In this document: piece after piece, positions 61,841 through 64,000 of the stretch
Layout of the letters: every line of letters starts with the position of its first letter
Position numbering within the stretch: the first letter of the stretch is position 1
Assembly (NCBI RefSeq): GCF_005144965.1
Contig: NZ_CP039704.1
Location: forward strand, 2,340,001 to 2,404,000
Source of the DNA: Hankyongella ginsenosidimutans
GTDB lineage: Bacteria > Pseudomonadota > Alphaproteobacteria > Sphingomonadales > Sphingomonadaceae
Length of the DNA stretch: 64,000 bases
Direction: 5' to 3'
Made by a program: the position numbers and the translations under genes
Notes under the pieces: generated by a model
What the model saw: the letters and a program-made list of their open reading frames with translations, nothing else
The model's database searches: none
What the model was told of the DNA's origin: nothing

Positions 61841-62327
61841 ATGGTTGACGCTTCTCCGATGACTGCCCTGTACTTGCGCGAGCCCGAGCTTCGTCGTGGT
61901 ATGGAACTGCTGTTCTTCGCTTACCGCGATTTCACGCAGGCGTCTGATAGCGTGCTGGCTGAATATGGTTTCGGCCATGCGCACCGCCGGGCACTCTACT
62001 TCATCGCCAGGATCCGGGTTTGACCGTCTCCTGCCTGCTGCGGGTGCTGCGCATCACCAAGCAGAGCCTCAACCGCGTGCTCAACGAACTGCAGGAGCGC
62101 GGCCTTGTCGAGCAGCGGGTCGGCGTGACGGATCGGCGCCAGCGCCGCCTGTTCCTCACGGAGGCGGGGGCAGCTCTCGAGCGTCAGTTGTTCGAGGTGA
62201 TTCGGGCACGGATGGCGAAAGCCTACGCCAACGCCGGGCCTCAGGCCGTCGCCGGGTTCTGGGCGGTGCTCGACGGGCTGATGGACGCTCCCCGCTCACC
62301 GAGGCCCGACAGTCGAAAGTCGCCTGA
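61841..62327 (+). CDS. MarR-family transcriptional regulator (two frameshifts)
   Basis: A winged-helix repressor of about 163 residues. The N-terminal helices (RRGMELLFFAYRDFTQASDS) lead to the DNA-binding domain with LTVSCLLRVLRITKQSLNRV, then LNELQERGLVEQRVGVTDRR and QRRLFLTEAG (wing). Breaks lie near 62012 and 62290; the repaired end reads LTEARQSKVA. It is divergent from ilvE with a 152-nt gap, so control of ilvE and itself is the natural guess. The ligand is unknown. A GTTGACGC-type AT-rich patch lies just upstream (61835-61856) but no clear operator stands out. Confidence 0.85.
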
Positions 62328-62331
62328 ACCG

Positions 62332-62921
62332 TCAGGCAGGCGTTTCCCAGGCTTTGCCGGCGGTGCCATCCTGTCGAGCCGGTGCGCCCAGCGCTCGGCC
62401 TGCGCCAGCGCCTGGTCCAGCGCCTTGAGGGTCTTCGCCAGGTCCTCGGTCTCATCGTCCAGCCAGATGCGTGCCACCCGCAGATACAGGAACGTCAGCC
62501 CCTGTACGCGCAGCAGGCCGCGCAGGCCATGGGTTCGCACGCCAGCGGCAGCGGCGATGCGCGCCATCTGCCGTGGTGCCTTCACGGCAAACCAGGCGGC
62601 GAGCAGGGGATCGCGCGCCTGTTCCGGCAGCAGCGCCTTGATGCCGGGGCGATGCTCCTGCAGCGCATCAAGCCGCGCCATCAACACCTCGAACAGCCGG
62701 TCACGGATCGCCTGGCTGCCGCCAGCGGCGTCCGCCTCTTTCAGCGCGGTGAGCGTCGCCTGCTCGCTGATTGCATCCAGCAGGCCGTAAAAGTCGCCGT
62801 AGCGGCTGACGATCTCCGCCAGCGGGCATGGCGCGGCCTCGGCGACGGCGCGCAGGGTGGCTCCACGCCAGCCATCGCGCGCCAGAACTGTCATCGCCGC
62901 GTTCAGAAGAGCGTCCTGCAT
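62332..62921 (-). CDS. COQ9 family ubiquinone biosynthesis protein (one probable frameshift)
   Basis: About 197 residues. The N-terminus has a TetR-like helical start (LLNAAMTVLARDGWRGATLR, AVAEAAPCPLAEIVSRYGDF). The C-terminal COQ9 signature follows: LRVARIWLDDETEDLAKTLK then ALDQALAQAERWAHRLD. COQ9 proteins bind ubiquinone precursors and help COQ7 hydroxylation. Read straight through, the frame runs to 62241 with a non-conserved tail. Adding one base near 62373 gives a clean end (GTAGKAWETPA) at 62332, 4 nt past the converging MarR stop. ATG 62921 has AAAGGG upstream. It follows proC by 14 nt. Confidence 0.82.
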
Positions 62922-62935
62922 GGTCGCAAACCCTT

Positions 62936-63727
62936 TCAAGCCAAAGCCCGCAATTGCGCCGCCCGCGCCTGCGCCGCCGCCACGGTTCGCCGCATCAGCT
63001 CCGGCAGCTCCGGCATCAGGACGGCGAGGCCCGCCGCCGTGGTGCCGCCAGGGCTGGTGACGTCCGCACGCAGGTCCGCGGCGCTGCGGTCGCTGGCCTC
63101 GGCCAGCCTCGCGGATCCTATAACGGTCTGACGGGCCAGCCGCATGGCCAGATCGGCGGACAGTCCGGCGGATACGCCAGCCTGCGCCAGCGCCTCAATG
63201 AGGTGGAACACATAAGCCGGCCCGGACCCCGAAACGGCGGTCACGGCGTCCAGGGCGTCTTCCGTGTCGACCCACAATGTCTCGCCGACCGCCCGCATCA
63301 GCAACTCGGCACGCGCACGCATCGGCTGCGGCGTCGAGTCGGCAGCGGTAAGCGCGGCGATGCCACAGCCGATGGCCGACGGGGTATTGGGCATGGCGCG
63401 CACCACCGGGGCCTGCCCTCCGGTCAAAGCCGCCAGGCGTGCGATCGCCGTGCCGGCGGCGACCGAGAGCACAAGCGTTCCAGTGCCACACAGGCGTGCC
63501 GCCCCTGTAAGCGCTTCGCTGACTTTCTGTGGTTTGACCGCCACGACCAGCGCGTCATAGCGGCCTTCGGACGGCAGCGCCGACCAGTGGCGACCCGCCA
63601 CGCTTGGCGGGGAGGGCGAGACGATATCCAGCAGGTCCGGCGGGTGGCCGGCCGCGATCCACCCGCGGGCGAGCGCGGATCCCATTTTGCCGCACCCGAC
63701 CAGCAGGATGTGCGGCGCGGGCGTCAT
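62936..63727 (-). CDS. proC: Pyrroline-5-carboxylate reductase ProC
   Basis: An intact 263-residue enzyme catalysing the last step of proline synthesis with NAD(P)H. It has the Rossmann motif HILLVGCGKMGSALARGW, VVAVKPQKVSEAL, VRAMPNTPSAIGCGIAAL, AVSGSGPAYVFHLIEALAQA and the C-terminal DVTSPGGTTAAGLAVL motif. ATG 63727 overlaps the stop of the upstream YbjN gene (ATGA), showing translational coupling. COQ9 follows in the same direction. Confidence 0.95.
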   Translation of the reverse strand: MTPAPHILLVGCGKMGSALARGWIAAGHPPDLLDIVSPSPPSVAGRHWSALPSEGRYDALVVAVKPQKVSEALTGAARLCGTGTLVLSVAAGTAIARLAALTGGQAPVVRAMPNTPSAIGCGIAALTAADSTPQPMRARAELLMRAVGETLWVDTEDALDAVTAVSGSGPAYVFHLIEALAQAGVSAGLSADLAMRLARQTVIGSARLAEASDRSAADLRADVTSPGGTTAAGLAVLMPELPELMRRTVAAAQARAAQLRALA

Positions 63728-64000
63728 GCCTCGCCGACAGTATCCAGCAGCGAGCTCAAGCGCCTCGGTCGGCCGCTTGCCGGCCCACAGCACGAACTGG
63801 AAGACCGGGTAATAGCGCTCGCACTCGTCGACCATGACTTCCAGCAACTCGAACGCCTGGTGCGGGACAAGGGCGGGGCGTCCGGATCGAGCAGAACGGC
63901 ATGGCGAAACAGCAGGTCGCCTTCGCTCGCCCACATCTCGAAGTGGCCGATCCAGAGGCGCTCGTTGATGAGGCCCAGTGTTTCATAGACAGCCGCGCGG
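63724..64000 (-). CDS. YbjN-domain protein, C-terminal part (start lies beyond the right edge; two frameshifts)
   Basis: The last 93 or so codons of a YbjN-family protein. It reads AVYETLGLINERLWIGHFEM then WASEGDLLFRHAVLLDPDAP, followed in another frame by VPHQAFELLEVMVDECERYY and PVFQFVLWAGKRPTEALELA, ending LLDTVGEA. Breaks lie near 63880 and 63760. The fold resembles type III secretion chaperones, and its function in alphaproteobacteria is not established. It is coupled to proC by ATGA overlap. The 5' end is cut by the window. Confidence 0.8.
   Translation of the reverse strand, partial: RAAVYETLGLINERLWIGHFEMWASEGDLLFRHAVLLDPDAPPLSRTRRSSCWKSWSTSASAITRSSSSCCGPASGRPRRLSSLLDTVGEA

Overview
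The window is GC-rich chromosomal DNA from a motile, polarly organised alphaproteobacterium, most like the Rhodospirillales. Four things support this: the rpoD-dnaG-yqeY / carA-carB-greA block, haem made through 5-aminolevulinate synthase (hemA) plus hemB, two DUF2336 proteins, and a K+-independent H+-pyrophosphatase of the Rhodospirillum type. Nearly everything is core genome. I see no prophage, IS transposase, CRISPR array, rRNA or tRNA. The most important caveat is that about 85 small frameshifts interrupt some 44 of roughly 57 genes, including essential ones (rpoD, dnaG, carB, hppA, glyA). Wherever I worked the break out base by base, restoring 1-2 bases recovers a normal family member, so these look like deletion errors in the sequence and not pseudogenes. 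Gene entries therefore give the span of the reconstructed gene and the approximate break positions.

Layout. 1-9 kb: rpoD, dnaG and yqeY on minus, diverging from carA, an RraB-like gene, carB and greA. 9-14.6 kb: a chemoreceptor, a rhomboid protease, a DUF4170 protein, a dipeptide epimerase, MlaC and a cytochrome c. 14.7-27.4 kb: a motility and signalling neighbourhood with two DUF2336 paralogues, a TipN-like coiled-coil membrane protein, two Hpt proteins around a receiver that lacks its phospho-acceptor Asp, a nucleotidyltransferase-like membrane protein, flgK-flgL behind a consensus sigma-54 promoter, and a PAS histidine kinase. 27.4-33.1 kb: a methionine-cycle operon (ArsR-methyltransferase regulator, metF, split metH). 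33.1-37.5 kb: a VanZ-like protein and a TRAP transporter. 37.5-46.1 kb: bpt, motB, ilvA, a 3-hydroxyisobutyrate dehydrogenase-like gene, a spermidine-synthase-like membrane protein, hemB, a vestigial M24-like secreted protein and murI. 46.3-55.9 kb: hemA, rpiB, glyA, nrdR and the riboflavin operon (ribD-ribE-ribBX-ribH) running into nusB, thiL and a FliL-like gene. 56-64 kb: hppA, a diguanylate cyclase, a block of repeats, ilvE with a divergent MarR regulator, and coq9, proC and a YbjN protein.

How the genes work together. Overlapping starts and stops (carA/rraB, metF/metH, dctP/dctQ, nrdR/ribD, ribH/nusB/thiL, proC/ybjN) show tight operons for pyrimidine/arginine precursor supply, methionine regeneration, riboflavin and thiamine cofactors, and TRAP uptake. 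The intergenic gaps above 300 bp hold palindromic repeats and no genes. They include three copies of one 65-nt repeat and a 179-bp MITE-like element.

The part most likely to hold undescribed biology is 14.7-27.4 kb, where uncharacterised DUF2336 proteins, a pseudo-receiver, Hpt proteins and a polarity-factor-like coiled coil sit around late flagellar genes.
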